Shown here in pieces: positions 44,152 through 53,600 of a DNA stretch of 64,000 nucleotides. Source of the stretch: Pandoraea captiosa (GTDB lineage: Bacteria; Pseudomonadota; Gammaproteobacteria; Burkholderiales; Burkholderiaceae); contig NZ_CABPSQ010000012.1 in assembly GCF_902459775.1 (NCBI RefSeq), positions 1-64,000 of the forward strand. Direction: 5' to 3'. Under the pieces are notes generated by a model. The model made no database searches and had not been told where the DNA came from. It saw nothing but the letters and a program-made list of their open reading frames with translations. Positions within the stretch are counted from its first letter, which is position 1; each line of letters starts with the position of its first letter. The position numbers and the translations under genes are program-made.

Positions 44152-45021
44152 GTGCGCCTCGACAACGAACAGGAAAGCCAGAATGTGGAAGACCGCCGGG
44201 GAGGCGGTTTCGGGGGACGCACGACCATCGGCCTCGGCACGATCGTCGTGGCGCTGGCCGCCTCGTACTTCTTCGGGATCGACCCGCGCGTCATCATCCA
44301 GGGCTCGCAGATGATTCAGGGGCAAACGCAGTCGCAGCCCCCGTCCAATCCGAACGCCGCCCCTGCCAACGATCCGAAGGCGGTCTTCACCCGCAAGGTC
44401 CTCGGCAACATCGAGCGCACCTGGGCGACGGTGTTCCCGCAGCAGCTCAATCGTCAATATGTCCCGCCGAAGCTCGTGCTGTTCTCCGGAGCGACGCCGA
44501 CCGCATGCGGCACGGGGCAGACGGCAATGGGCCCGTTCTACTGCCCGGGCGACAGCAAGGTCTACATCGACTTGCAGTTCTACGACGAACTGCGTCAACG
44601 CTTCGGCGCGGGCGGCGACTTCGCGCAAGCCTACGTCATCGCTCACGAAGTCGGCCACCACATCCAGAATCTCCTGGGTATTTCCGAGAAGTTCGACGAG
44701 ACGCGACGCCGCGTGAGCGAAGCTCAGGCAAACGCCCTGTCGGTGCGCCTGGAGTTGCAGGCGGACTGCTTCGCGGGGGTCTGGGCGAGCAATGCGGCCA
44801 AGGCGAACGAGCAATTACTGGAGCCGGGCGACGTCGAGCAGGGGCTCAGGACGGCGGCGGCGATCGGCGACGATCGGTTGCAACAGCAGTCTCAGGGACG
44901 CGTGGTGCCGGAGTCGTTCACGCATGGCACCAGCGCCCAACGGGTGTACTGGTTGCGTCAGGGGTTGCAATCGGGAGACATGCGCAAGTGCGACACTTTC
45001 TCGGCCAAGCAGCTGAGTTGA
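44152..45021 (+). CDS. ypfJ: Putative neutral zinc metallopeptidase (YpfJ family)
   Basis: A 289 aa membrane-anchored protein. It starts with GTG 44152, giving MRLDNEQESQNVEDRRGG, which matches the E. coli YpfJ N-terminus (R-x-S-x-NVEDRRG) and follows a GGAG site. One membrane span is at about residues 28-44. The zinc motif HEVGH lies in IAHEVGHHIQNLLG, and DCFAGVW in the helix after it supplies the third ligand. The function in the cell is unknown. The open frame extends upstream to 43897, but that part overlaps the divergent gene. Confidence 0.9.
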   Translation: MRLDNEQESQNVEDRRGGGFGGRTTIGLGTIVVALAASYFFGIDPRVIIQGSQMIQGQTQSQPPSNPNAAPANDPKAVFTRKVLGNIERTWATVFPQQLNRQYVPPKLVLFSGATPTACGTGQTAMGPFYCPGDSKVYIDLQFYDELRQRFGAGGDFAQAYVIAHEVGHHIQNLLGISEKFDETRRRVSEAQANALSVRLELQADCFAGVWASNAAKANEQLLEPGDVEQGLRTAAAIGDDRLQQQSQGRVVPESFTHGTSAQRVYWLRQGLQSGDMRKCDTFSAKQLS

Positions 45022-45067
45022 TCCGAGCCTGCCGATCGGACACAGGCCGGTGGGCGTGGCGCGCCTG

Positions 45068-45110
45068 ACAGGAGTGACACGGGCGAGTGACGGGCGTTAC
45101 AGGAGTGACA
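45068..45110. repeat. 12-bp direct repeat ACAGGAGTGACA
   Basis: Two exact copies of ACAGGAGTGACA (45068-45079 and 45099-45110), 31 bp apart start to start, lie just upstream of the ychF promoter candidate. The spacing is three helical turns, which fits two protein sites on the same DNA face, but it may be chance. Confidence 0.6.
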
Positions 45111-45136
45111 AAAGGCGCTGTTGAAGGCAGAACGGG

Positions 45137-45142
45137 TACAAT
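45137..45142 (+). promoter_or_regulatory. Candidate -10 element of ychF
   Basis: TACAAT occurs in GC-rich DNA 154 bp before ychF, with no good -35 at the standard distance. It is the only convincing -10 in the spacer and would make the 12-bp repeats part of the 5' untranslated region. Confidence 0.5.
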
Positions 45143-45161
45143 AGCGGACTTTTCCGCGACG

Positions 45162-45245
45162 CAATCACCGGCCCACACATCGGCCCATGCATCGGCCTGC
45201 TCACCGGCCGACTGACTGGTCGACTCACCGGCCCATTCATCGGTG
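45162..45245. repeat. Seven 12-bp tandem units in the ychF leader
   Basis: Seven consecutive 12-mers related to NNNTCAYCGGCC: CAATCACCGGCC, CACACATCGGCC, CATGCATCGGCC, TGCTCACCGGCC, GACTGACTGGTC, GACTCACCGGCC, CATTCATCGGTG. They end about 50 bp before ychF. On the minus strand they read as a periodic Gly/Pro/Arg frame, which I judge spurious. Confidence 0.8.
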
Positions 45246-45295
45246 CCATCGGTGCCTTTGTCGGCGCGCACATTTCAAGCCAGACAGGATTTAGC

Positions 45296-46390
45296 ATGAG
45301 CCTCAAATGCGGCATCGTCGGTTTGCCCAACGTCGGCAAGTCGACCCTTTTCAACGCGCTGACCAAAGCGGGCATCGCTGCCGAGAACTACCCGTTCTGC
45401 ACCATCGAGCCGAACGTCGGCGTGGTGGAAGTGCCGGACCCGCGTCTGGCCAAGCTCGCCGAGATCGTCAAGCCTGAGCGTATCCTGCCGGCAACGGTCG
45501 AGTTCGTGGACATCGCCGGTCTCGTGGCGGGTGCCTCGAAGGGCGAAGGTCTGGGTAACCAGTTCCTCGCCAACATCCGCGAAACGGACGCCATTACGCA
45601 CGTCGTGCGCTGCTTCGAAGACGAAAACGTCATTCACGTGGCGGGCAAGGTCAATCCGATTTCCGACATCGAAGTCATCAACACCGAACTGGCGCTCGCC
45701 GATCTGGGCACTGTCGAAAAGGCGCTGCAGCGCTACACGAAGGCAGCGCGCTCGGGCAACGACAAGGAAGCGGCGAAGCTGGTGGCTGTGCTAGAGAAGG
45801 TGGTGCCGGTGCTCAACGAAGCGCGTCCGGTGCGCTCGCTCAAGCTCTCCGAAGACGAACTGGCGCTGATCAAGCCGTTCTGCCTGATTACGGCCAAGCC
45901 GACGATGTACGTGGCGAACGTGAAGGATGACGGCTTCGAGAACAACCCGCATCTGGACGCCGTGCGCAAATACGCCGAAGCCGAGAACGCGCCGGTCGTG
46001 GCCGTGTGCGCGGCGATCGAAGCGGAGATCGCGGACATGGAAGACGCCGACAAGGCGGAATTCCTGGCCGACATGGGCATGGACGAACCGGGCCTGGACC
46101 GTGTGATCCGCGCGGGCTTCAAGCTGCTCGGCTTGCAGACGTACTTCACTGCGGGCGTGAAGGAAGTGCGCGCCTGGACGATCCACGTGGGCGACACCGC
46201 GCCGCAAGCCGCCGGCGTGATCCACACTGATTTCGAGCGCGGCTTCATTCGCGCGCAAACCATCGCGTTCGACGACTACATCCAGTACAAGGGCGAGCAA
46301 GGCGCCAAGGAAGCGGGCAAGATGCGCGCCGAAGGCAAGGAATACGTCGTGCACGATGGCGACGTGATGAACTTCCTGTTCAACGTCTGA
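45296..46390 (+). CDS. ychF: Obg-like ATPase YchF
   Basis: A 364 aa P-loop protein of the YchF/OLA1 group. G1 is [12 protein letters not shown], switch [25 protein letters not shown], and the base-recognition loop is ANVKDD rather than NKxD, which gives ATP preference. The C-terminal TGS domain ends [13 protein letters not shown]. It binds ribosomes and takes part in stress and redox responses. AGGA precedes ATG 45296. The length is standard. Confidence 0.96.
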   Translation: MSLKCGIVGLPNVGKSTLFNALTKAGIAAENYPFCTIEPNVGVVEVPDPRLAKLAEIVKPERILPATVEFVDIAGLVAGASKGEGLGNQFLANIRETDAITHVVRCFEDENVIHVAGKVNPISDIEVINTELALADLGTVEKALQRYTKAARSGNDKEAAKLVAVLEKVVPVLNEARPVRSLKLSEDELALIKPFCLITAKPTMYVANVKDDGFENNPHLDAVRKYAEAENAPVVAVCAAIEAEIADMEDADKAEFLADMGMDEPGLDRVIRAGFKLLGLQTYFTAGVKEVRAWTIHVGDTAPQAAGVIHTDFERGFIRAQTIAFDDYIQYKGEQGAKEAGKMRAEGKEYVVHDGDVMNFLFNV

Positions 46391-46483
46391 CCAACGTCTG
46401 ACGCAGGACTACGGTAGCGACACGGGACTTGTGCTGGAAGTGTTTCCAGTCCAAATCCGACAGTGCACCGAGATGAGCGGATG

Positions 46484-46518
46484 AAAGGCCCGGAGATTTC
46501 AGATCTCCGGGCCTTTTC
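46484..46518. terminator. Bidirectional terminator between ychF and the small-gene pair
   Basis: Arms AAAGGCCCGGAGAT and ATCTCCGGGCCTTTT give a strong stem with A and T tracts on either side. It ends ychF on the plus strand and the two small genes arriving on the minus strand. Confidence 0.88.
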
Positions 46519-46591
46519 CATTAGCCACCCCGCTTCAGCGTAATTTCAGTCCGTCGGAAGCAAATGGTGTCGCACTCGGCGATGAAACGAA

Positions 46592-46918
46592 TCAGGCCGG
46601 GTCGCAAGACATCGTGTTCTTGAGCACCTTGGTGACGTCCGCGGGCAGATGATCGTTCTGGTAGGCCTTGATTGTCTGGCCTTTCGCAATACCGACGGTC
46701 TGATCGATTGTCGAGTGCGTCCCACCGCCCGATATCTGCCAACTGCATGTGAACTTGCAGGTTCTGAACTTATCATTGCTGTTGGTCAGCACCGCAGCGA
46801 CGTAATTCCCCTTGAAGTCACAACTAAGCTTTGCCTCAGCGTGCGCCAGACCGCTCGCCAGCAACATGCCGAGCAGCATGCCTGACATCCATTTCCCCAC
46901 CTTCCCCGTGCATTTCAT
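46592..46918 (-). CDS. Small secreted protein with four cysteines, unknown
   Basis: A 108 aa protein not recognised as any family. Residues 1-27 are a clear Sec signal (MKCTGKVGKWMSGMLLGMLL then ASGLAHA). The 81-residue mature part has Cys33, 54, 58 and 105, enough for two disulfides, and reads as a compact beta domain (SCDFKGNYVAAVLTN, RTCKFTCSWQISGGG). AGGGAGAAATCC before ATG 46918 is a strong ribosome site and sets the start; the frame running up to 47278 overlaps its neighbour. It follows the 95 aa gene by 38 bp on the same strand, divergent from the giant gene pair. Confidence 0.75.
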   Translation of the reverse strand: MKCTGKVGKWMSGMLLGMLLASGLAHAEAKLSCDFKGNYVAAVLTNSNDKFRTCKFTCSWQISGGGTHSTIDQTVGIAKGQTIKAYQNDHLPADVTKVLKNTMSCDPA

Positions 46919-46956
46919 GGATTTCTCCCTGGTTGGATTTTGACTGCGTGCGTCCA

Positions 46957-47244
46957 CTAGCGGATTCGCCAGGTCCCGGCGTCCCCTCCAGCCTCGTAGA
47001 GAAACTGACCGCTGGATGGCTTGGCCTGTGCAAAAATCAGCCCCTTCAGATACGCCACCTTGGTATCGCCCGTTGCATCTTGCAGGCGCACACCGGCATT
47101 GGCTGCCTGTATCCATTTGCCGCTCTTCACTGACATCCAGGCGCCCGGCGAAGTGCTCCAGGAATTGTCGTTCTTCAAATTGACAGTGATTTCGGCATCT
47201 TGCCCTGCGACACTGCACTGAACACTGACGGAACCGGTTGCCAT
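46957..47244 (-). CDS. Small cytoplasmic-type protein, unknown
   Basis: A 95 aa protein without signal or membrane segment. Start ATG 47244 (MATGSVSVQC) is set by AGAGGAAGAGGAAACC; the upstream extension to 47331 lacks a site. The composition is beta-like, with VQCSVAGQDAEITVNLKNDN, then SPGAWMSVKSGKWIQAAN and a C-terminal GTWRIR. No family is recognised. It is first of a two-gene unit with the secreted four-cysteine protein and faces the giant gene across a 397 bp divergent region, so it may be a regulator, chaperone or structural partner of that locus. Confidence 0.72.
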   Translation of the reverse strand: MATGSVSVQCSVAGQDAEITVNLKNDNSWSTSPGAWMSVKSGKWIQAANAGVRLQDATGDTKVAYLKGLIFAQAKPSSGQFLYEAGGDAGTWRIR

Positions 47245-47641
47245 GGTTTCCTCTTCCTCTCGTTGGATAATCGAACAATCACTCCCCATCACTCCCCAAC
47301 GGCCATTCCAGCCACCCCGGGTTGCCAGCACATTGCGCCGCCGCCGCTTCTTTCGTGTATCCGGGAAAGCCCTAGGCGCACACCAATTTTTTCGGTGACC
47401 TATCGATTACACATTTCACGTATCATGATCGCCAATCACGGGGTCAGGCGCACGAATCCCCCCTTCGTGTGGCAATGGCGATGACGTCCCCAGGCAGTCG
47501 ACAAAGCACACCAACGTTGCAGGTAGTAGGACTGTCGGTCAACGCAGGCTGATGGCACGCGGGCGACACGCGCCCCGGCTCAGCAACCGGCAAGCCGTGG
47601 TTGGTGTTGCGCAAAACAATGCACGCCAGACAGGGGGGAAG
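47245..47641. other. Divergent control region of the giant-gene locus
   Basis: No gene supported. TATCAT (47421-47426) in an AT-richer stretch (47380-47440) may be a -10 element. The region is lower in GC than its surroundings, as often at promoters of accessory loci. No clear operator was found. Confidence 0.5.
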
Positions 47642-50600
47642 ATGCGTAAGACGCACCTTAACGAGGCTGCCGTAATGCGAGGTCTGCATTCGGCACAATC
47701 GCAAGACAAGCCATCCAGCTCTCCCGACGTCAGTCCCGACAGTCCATCTCGCCGCCGCTTCCTGTGGCAGTCGGCCGCGTTGGGCGCCGCTCCGGCGTTG
47801 GCTCACGCGTCGCCCGCCGCAGATGCCGAATTTTCGGCCCGCCGCACGGCCAATGGCTTCGCCTTCCTTCATCGAGGGCAAGTGGTCTGGGCCGTTGATG
47901 TGCGCTGGCTCGCGCATCCGTCATCCTGCCTCCTCTCATCGGGGCCGGAACATGCACAGGTGTCCCTGCCTCGTGCCGCCATGCCCGGCGCCCTCGTTCC
48001 CTGCACGCTGAGCGCGCGTCTTTCACGCGTTGACGGCCGTCTCCGGTTGAGCGTCGAACATGCACTCGGCAACGGCGCCGTCGATCTCGATTCATGGCTG
48101 AACGGGCACGCCGACCTGTCGCTCGGTCCGATCGCCATGCCCTTCGACATTCATACGGCGATGGTGTCGATAGCGCCCGACCGCCCTGTCATGGGCTTTC
48201 TGACGCCCGACCTCGGTCTCCGCCTGCACGCCGACGCCGCCTTCACCGTGCACGACCGGGAACTGTCAGGGGTGTTCGACGAATGCCTTGTCGCACCGGC
48301 CATCGACATGCAGACCCGGCTCGTGCCCAATGCTGCGCCGCGCGTGGCTCACCTCACACTGCGCTCGGTGACTTCGGGTGGTGCACGCGTGCACCCCCGT
48401 CCCAAGGACACGCAGTTGCAGTGCGCAGCGTTCACGGCGTCACAGCTTCGATTCGAGTACTCCGAGCATACCCACGGCGCTGCCATACTCGCGTGGCTGG
48501 CGAGCGCCGATGCGCCCGTCACGTTGCACTCCGCCTCGCTCGGCTGGGTCGACTCGCCACGCGTGAGCCTTCTCGCGCAGTCGCTGTCGTTCGGGCGGGT
48601 CATCTCCGACGAACCTGCGTCGCTGCTGGTCGCGGCCACGTCCAATGCCACACTGCACGCAAACGACCTCGTGCTACACGGCGCATGTGTCGATTGTGAG
48701 CCGCTCGTGATGCGCGAAGGCGGCGCCCGTTCGCGCCCCTCAAGGTCTTCGCAATCCCCGCTCTCACGCTCGGTGGTCTGGCAGCGCGGCGTGCTTCGCG
48801 ACAATGACGGCGTGAGCGTCCAGCTGCACTTTCGCGAGGGGGCGACGCCACCCGATCCCGATGCCATTACCGAGTTGCTGGACTCGATTCCATTGCCCGG
48901 GAAACGGATCTCGCTGCGCGGCGTAGAGATCGAATTCACGCGACCGGAGGACGGTCTGTGGTTGCGCGCATCGCTCGACGGATATTCGCTAGCCCGCCAG
49001 TTCGGCCGCTACGTCGTGACGCTCGACGGCACGCGCAGCGTGGGCGACAACGTCAAGCCCCCCATGCTGCACTTGCGTCTGCCACCGCAATCATTCTCCG
49101 AGCAGGCGTTCTATCGCGCGCCGCCCACCGCCGACCGGAATGCAAAATGGCCGCCGGCGGGCGCCAATATGCGTTTGGGTGCCGACCGCAACGAGATCGC
49201 GCGCCAGGGCATCACACAAGCCGACAGGATCGACGCAGCGATCACGATGCGCGACCGGCCCGACGGCAGCGACGAGAGCATTCCCCAAGCTGCGCGTTCA
49301 GCGCTGCGTGTCGCCGGCGACACGGTGCTGCGCTTCACGCCGCGCGCCGGACGGCACGATAGCTTTGAGCTCTCTCTGAGCGCCCTGCTGGATCCGCGAC
49401 GCTGGCAATTCCGCATTGCGCCGCAGGCCCGGCGGACATCAGACGCAGCAGGGCAGGCGTCGCTCGACGACGTGACGGACATCGAACTGCCGTGGCGCGT
49501 CCACTTGTCACCCGACGAAAACGCGCTTCTGAGCGCATCACCGCAGCGCCTGCGCGACACAAACACGTTCAATCCCCTGTTCTATCTGCGTCCGCACGCA
49601 CCACAAGGAATGCCGCGCCTGAACGGGCCGTCTGCCGATCTGCCATTGCGTGCAATTGCCTCGCCCGACCACGGGCGGACGTGGATGCATTTCGGTTCGA
49701 CGACAGCGCCGACAGGAACACGTCCGCCAGTCGATCCCGTCCGCACGGCGCTCGACGAGCAGGATCGCAACGAACTCGTCTGGCTCACAAGCCGATGGCG
49801 CGAGTCGGCCATCGCCGGCACGGCCAACGTTGAGAACGGTGTCTACATTCCGCAGCCGATCCGCGCGCAGCGTCTGCTCCTGAGTGCCCTGGGCGGATCG
49901 ATGCGCAGCACCGGCCGCTGGGACCCACCCGCGCTCAAGCTCGATGTGCCACCGTCGGGCAACCCCGTTGTCGCCATGTCCATCGAGGCGTGGGACCACG
50001 CGTCGACACTGGGTCGTGCGCATCACGACCGGGTCGTCTATCGGGGCTACCTGATGCCCTTCGGATTCCGTGTTGCGCTGATCAAGATGACGACACGCGA
50101 GGTGGAATTCGTGCCGGGACGCGGCTATCTGGCGATTCCGGTGCAGCGCTACTTCATTCACCCGGAAGATCCCGTCAAGGTGTTTCCATGCGCGGTCGGG
50201 CAACCATTGGAGAGCCTCAACGGCTTCTTTCAGCCCGAGCGCTTCGAGATGCTGCTCGACGGCGACCTCCAGATCTACAACCCCGCGGCAAAGGACATCC
50301 TCGGATTCGGCCAGGACGCCTTTTGGGTGTGCGCGCCACCGTCGGATCGACAAGCGCCCTTCCCATTCCGGCTTCGCATAGGCAACAGCGGCCACGGCAA
50401 CGTGCCGATGGCGTTCGTGAGCAATCGCGTCATTCACGATCCCGCACAAATGCGTCAGGTCGCCGACGAGTTCAATCGCAACGGTGTCCTGCTCACGACT
50501 GACGCTGCCAAGATCACCTTCGCCCCATCGGTACGACAGGGCGACACGCGCTTCACCACCCACGCCGCAACGATCAACGCCGTGGTCAACGACACCGTGA

Positions 50601-53600
50601 TCAATTCGGCGTTGCTGGAGTCTCAGCACCAGCCGCCGTTCTATCCGGTGCTCGTGACAGCAGACGTCGAGCTCGATGCCATTCAGCGCACTTCGGGACA
50701 GAAGAACCCGCAGCGCTCTCGCGTGCGCTACGCGCAGCTGTACCGGAACGTCGGCTTCACACAGCCGAAGCCCGCCGGCGCCACCACGGCCCAAGGCAAT
50801 CCTGCCGAAGTGTTCCTCACATTGACCACGCCCGCCTCGATGAGCTTCACGGGGGCCGGCGAGCGCGGCGGCGGCGTGGCCACGCCGAACATGACGGCGA
50901 ATGCGCTTTCGCGCAGCAAGGGGCTCATCTCCGGCTTCGTCGATCTGGCTTCGCCCCAGGGGCAAAAGCCGTCTGCTCCCGTGCTGCGCGCGCTGCGCCG
51001 CATCGAGGCGGGCGAGAACCCGGCGGTTGCCTCGACGCGAACGACCACTTCCACCTCGGTCGAGGTAGGCGGCTTCGACAACCCCTTCGCCACCGACGCC
51101 AAGCTGCTCGGCCTCATTCCGCTTCGCGAAGTCTTCAAGGTCGTCGGACTGAGCGACCTTCCCGCCTTCGTGGAATCAATCGACGAGGCCATCGCTGAAC
51201 AGACGGGAGACGTCGCCGCCAAGCTGAGCGCCTTCGGCGCGCAAGTCCGCGATGCTGCGATCTCGATGATCAGGCAACTCGATGATCAGACGTCCTTCGT
51301 CGCGACCGACGAAGGCAAGCAGTTGCGCGCCGATCTCGTGTCCATGCAGACTGCGGCGGCCCTGTTGGCGCAAAGTCAGTCGGATCTGCCAGAGCGATTG
51401 CAGAAGACCGTGACGCTGACCACTCGGATCCGTCAACTGGACGCCGCGCTGAGAGCCATAGCCGCGCACCCGGAGTCGCTGCTCAATCTCAATGCGATCC
51501 AGGAAATCCGAACCACCTACGTTACCCCGCTGGTCGACGCCGTCACGCAGGCACGAGCGCAGGTTGGGCAAGCGCTGGATCAAGCCTGCAAGGAGGCCAA
51601 CGCGCAAATCGATGCGCTCGTGCAGCAACTGCAGAACGAGGTCTCCGACGCCTATTCGGCGGTTTGCGACCGCTTCGCCCAGCAGGTGCTGGAGTATGCC
51701 GCTACGCACCGGCAGGGGTTGATCGCTCTGGCGAATTCGGTTCGCGACGCCGACGACGTGCTGACGCAATTGCGTTGGCTGGCGCAGTGCTACGACGACT
51801 ACTACCAGCGCGGATTCGGTATACCGGACGTCGTTCAGCAGTTCAAGGACAGCGCACCGGTCCGTGATGTCACCGACGCGCTCAATCAGGTCAGGGCATC
51901 GGTCCAGACACTGGCCACCACACACACCACGGAATGGCGCAAGCTCTGCCAAACAGCCGTCGGCATGGGGCTTGCCGTCGAGGACGCGTGGAACAAAAAA
52001 AAGCGGGACTACCCGGCGCAGGCCAAAGCGTGTGCGGCGCCCTTCACCGTGCTGTCCCGGCATCTGCACGACCTTGTACTTGCGGGCCATGCGGGCGAAG
52101 TGACCGACGACATGCTGCTCGCACCGTTCAATCGCGCTCATCAGATTCTGCTGGAGGTGCTCGCATCGCTCGATAGGGCGCCCGACGATCTGAACCTGCT
52201 CGAAGACGAGACCGTCACCAAGGCATTGGCCGCGCTCGACGCCGCGTCCCACGCCATGAGGAAGGCCATCGTCGGCGTCGAGGCGGCGGTGCGCCATCTC
52301 CATCAAGTGCTGAAGCAGAATTCGTGGCGCGCACTTGCGTCGTCGGTGCTCACGCAGTATGTCGACCAGACGGTCGCGACATTGAGCGTGGCGGCCAACG
52401 CAGGGTCGGACACGTTGCATGTCGCGCTCGCGCTTTGCGAAGCCATCGGCAGTCTCGTCGACCTTCGTCTGGACGGCACACCCGCCGCCGCACCCACGGT
52501 CGCGGGTCAAGGCTACAGCCCCCCTGTCGAGAAAGTCCGACAGTCCATCGTTGCCATCGACGCGACGCTGCGCAGAATCGCGCAGACGGCATGGCGCGGT
52601 ATCGACGCGATCCTCAAGCCGCTGTCGGCGCTCAAAGCACCACCGGCGGAACTCACGCCGCTCATCGGCGCGAAGCTCATCGACCGAACGAACGACGTCA
52701 GGACACGCGCCGCGCAATGTTCTGCAGACTATGCGAAAGCGGCTGGCGCGCCGAACGGTCTCACCGCACAGGACGTGCTCGCGCTCAATCAGAAACTCGG
52801 CGGTCTCGCCGACGCCATCAACGACTGGATCCGCCTGATACACGGGCTTCCCGTGCAGATCGAAGCGCGTGCGCTCGACATGCTGCGCGACGCGGTGCAG
52901 ACCTTGCTCGCGAGCGTGGTGCCCGCACGCATCAGCGCGGATCTGAACGTCAAGCGCCAGATCGAGGGATACGACAACATTTTCGTCGCGAGTCACCGGG
53001 ACATCCGATCCTGCCTGGAATTGAAGGCCCATGTCGAGACCGATCTGATCGCGCGAAAGACCAACAGCACCATCACGGGATCGCTGACGAACTTCGAGAT
53101 CAAGTTGTTGGAAATGGTGACGCTGGGCATCACGCGTCTCGCCTTTTCGGCCGATAACGGCAAGATGCACTTGGAATCGCCGCAGATCGACGGGGTCACC
53201 ATCGGCAAGCCGCTGGACTTCCTGGAGGGGCTGGAAGCGTGGATGAACGGATCGAATGGCCCCTTCGTCCTGCCAATGCCCAGCGGCGTGCGAGCCGGAT
53301 ACCGCATGTCGGGCGCCAACATTCCACTCGGGCCGATTCTGGTCATCAACTACTCGTTCGAGGCAGCCGTCGAGCTACCCTTCGATGACCGCGCCGCCAT
53401 CTTCTCCGTAGCCGTCGGCAGCAAGGCCAATCCGTGTCTGGTCAGTGTGCCGCCCTACGGCGGCGGCATGTTCTTCGCCATGCACATGGCAGGCACTCGC
53501 CTCGTGTCCCTGGAAGCGGCGATCGAGTACGGTCTCGTGGGCGGTTTCAAGCGAGGCGTGGTCGAAGGCATGGGTCGGGTCGTGATCGGCCTTTACATCA

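Noticed and set aside
45097-45375. Minus-strand frame reading through the 12-bp repeats as a periodic Pro/Arg/Gly peptide
   Set aside because: No ribosome site, overlaps the ychF start and exists only because the repeat unit is a multiple of three.
51176-53170. 664-codon frame antisense to the first giant gene
   Set aside because: The translation is Arg/His/Val-rich low-information sequence typical of GC3-driven antisense frames.
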